The notes beneath the pieces were generated by a model, which saw only the letters and a program-made list of their open reading frames with translations, was not told the origin of the DNA and ran no database searches. The position numbers were made by a program, and so were the translations under genes. This document shows, piece after piece, positions 63,241 through 64,000 of a DNA stretch of 64,000 nucleotides. Position 1 is the stretch's first letter. Each line of letters begins with the position of its first letter. This stretch comes from Yoonia sp. G8-12 (GTDB lineage: Bacteria > Pseudomonadota > Alphaproteobacteria > Rhodobacterales > Rhodobacteraceae): contig NZ_CP151762.1 in assembly GCF_038443675.1 (NCBI RefSeq), positions 2,542,001-2,606,000 on the forward strand, given 5' to 3'.

Positions 63241-63849
63241 ATGACCAAACCACCCACCCGCATCCAGCAACGCAATCGCGCCGCAATTCTCTCCGCAGGG
63301 CTCGATATATTTTCGCAGTACGGGTTTCGGGGTGCCACGCTCGACCAGATCGCGGATGCCGCCGGTCTATCCAAACCAAACCTGCTCTACTATTTTCCCT
63401 CCAAAGAGGCCATTCACACCGCACTTCTGGAACGTTTGCTTGAGACATGGTTGGACCCACTGAAGGCGCTTGATGGGTCAGGGGATCCGATCACCGAAAT
63501 CATGGGCTATGCACAGCGGAAACTGGCGATGAGCCGTGATTTCCCCCGCGAAAGCCGCCTTTTTGCGAACGAGATTTTGCAAGGCGCACCACGGATCGAA
63601 GAGATTCTGAAGACCGATCTCAAGAGGCTGGTGGATCAAAAAGCTGAAATCATCAAAGCATGGGCAGATGACAGGAAAATCGCCGCGATAGACCCGCATC
63701 ATCTGATTTTCTCGATCTGGGCGCTGACACAGCACTACGCTGATTTCGACGTGCAAGTACGTGCCGTTTTAGGGGAGCGCGATCCTTTCCCCGATGCCGC
63801 CACGCACCTGAATCACCTTTTTCAAAGCATGCTGAAAGTGGAACCCTAG
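63241..63849 (+). CDS. rutR: RutR-like TetR family regulator of pyrimidine use
   Basis: A 202-residue TetR protein. The helix-turn-helix part is RGATLDQIADAAGLSKPNLL followed by YYFPSKEAIH. The C-terminal part (LAMSRDFPRESRLFANEILQ, LIFSIWALTQHYADFDVQVR) has the character of RutR, including the W/F-rich pocket that binds uracil in E. coli. AAAGGATCGGC precedes ATG 63241. It diverges from the degradation operon with a perfect RutR site between them. Confidence 0.9.
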   Translation: MTKPPTRIQQRNRAAILSAGLDIFSQYGFRGATLDQIADAAGLSKPNLLYYFPSKEAIHTALLERLLETWLDPLKALDGSGDPITEIMGYAQRKLAMSRDFPRESRLFANEILQGAPRIEEILKTDLKRLVDQKAEIIKAWADDRKIAAIDPHHLIFSIWALTQHYADFDVQVRAVLGERDPFPDAATHLNHLFQSMLKVEP

Positions 63850-63889
63850 CCACGGTTCATGTGTTTAGCCTGCAAAGAAAGGACGACAC

Positions 63890-64000
63890 ATGACCTACAC
63901 ATTGACGCTGCAAGAGATCGAAGCCCTTACACCTGACACCCACAAGCTGACTTTCAACCGCCCCGAGGGGTTCGATTTTCAGGCTGGGCAGGCGACTGAG
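63890..64000 (+). CDS. Ferredoxin/flavodoxin reductase-like flavoprotein, N-terminal end
   Basis: The first 37 codons of a gene cut by the window edge: LTLQEIEALTPDTHKLTFNR then PEGFDFQAGQATE. The TPDTH...GQATE pattern is that of the FAD-binding domain of ferredoxin-NADP reductase-type proteins. AAAGGACGACAC precedes the ATG. It follows rutR by 40 bases; whether it belongs to pyrimidine use cannot be judged. Confidence 0.75.
   Translation, partial: MTYTLTLQEIEALTPDTHKLTFNRPEGFDFQAGQATE

Noticed and set aside
1..64000. tRNA or rRNA genes, CRISPR arrays, transposases, phage genes
   Set aside because: I looked for their usual signatures on both strands and saw none. Small tRNAs cannot be excluded completely without a covariance search.

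Overview
The window comes from an alphaproteobacterium of the order Rhodobacterales and carries a large part of a photosynthesis gene cluster. Gene order and protein types match Rhodobacter and the phototrophic Roseobacter group: bchG - PucC-like gene - bchP - idi, and dxs - pufXMLABQ - bchZYXC - crtFE - crtDC. The puf operon ends in pufX and has no pufC. That arrangement is known from Rhodobacter and some marine genera such as Loktanella, Yoonia and Jannaschia, so a Loktanella/Yoonia-like organism is my best guess, made by inference and not by a database search.

Layout. (1) 1-3152: end of bchG, a PucC-family transporter, bchP and idi, the late steps of bacteriochlorophyll and isoprenoid synthesis. 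(2) 3.2-16.3 kb: non-photosynthetic genes. These are a ChaC-type cyclotransferase, an ExbB-like/OmpA-like envelope pair, a UbiB-type kinase, clpA, gloB, a SAM methyltransferase, a CAP lipoprotein, a TPR/beta-barrel outer-membrane protein and an rRNA methyltransferase. (3) 16.3-26.5 kb, minus strand: dxs, the puf reaction-centre/LH1 operon and bchZYXC, with an unlisted 48-codon ORF overlapping both bchX and bchY. (4) 26.5-31.1 kb: crtF and crtE (minus) and crtD and crtC (plus). Two perfect TGT-N12-ACA (PpsR/CrtJ) boxes lie upstream of bchC and two more between crtE and crtD. crtI, crtB and crtA do not follow crtC here.

(5) 31.2-42.3 kb: an orphan methyltransferase, a DsrE-like periplasmic protein, a YnjBCD-type ABC transporter with a CDP-alcohol phosphatidyltransferase, a hydantoinase/oxoprolinase, and a GtrA/GtrB/GT-C-like membrane glycosylation set. 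(6) 42.4-45.4 kb: an M20 peptidase and panC-panB. (7) 45.6-55.6 kb: a sulfotransferase-like protein and a family-5 peptide-type ABC transporter split by an oppositely oriented ribH with its FMN riboswitch; then an SDR, a P1-family peptidase, a FAD amine oxidase-like protein and a ferric-reductase-like membrane protein with a Tat-exported partner. (8) 56.2-64 kb: a reductive pyrimidine degradation locus with an NMT1-type ABC transporter, dihydropyrimidinase, a GIY-YIG protein, an N-carbamoyl amino acid/beta-ureidopropionate hydrolase, a perfect RutR operator, a RutR-like regulator and the start of a flavin reductase.

Five genes (dxs, hyuA-like, GT-C-like, GT2, NMT1-type binding protein) each lack exactly one base inside a run of G or C, which splits a clearly continuous protein into two frames. 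The uniform pattern suggests sequencing or assembly error, though real gene decay is possible for some. Copies of a GTCCCGG..ATCAAG..CCGGGAC palindrome recur between genes. I saw no rRNA, tRNA, CRISPR array, insertion sequence or prophage.
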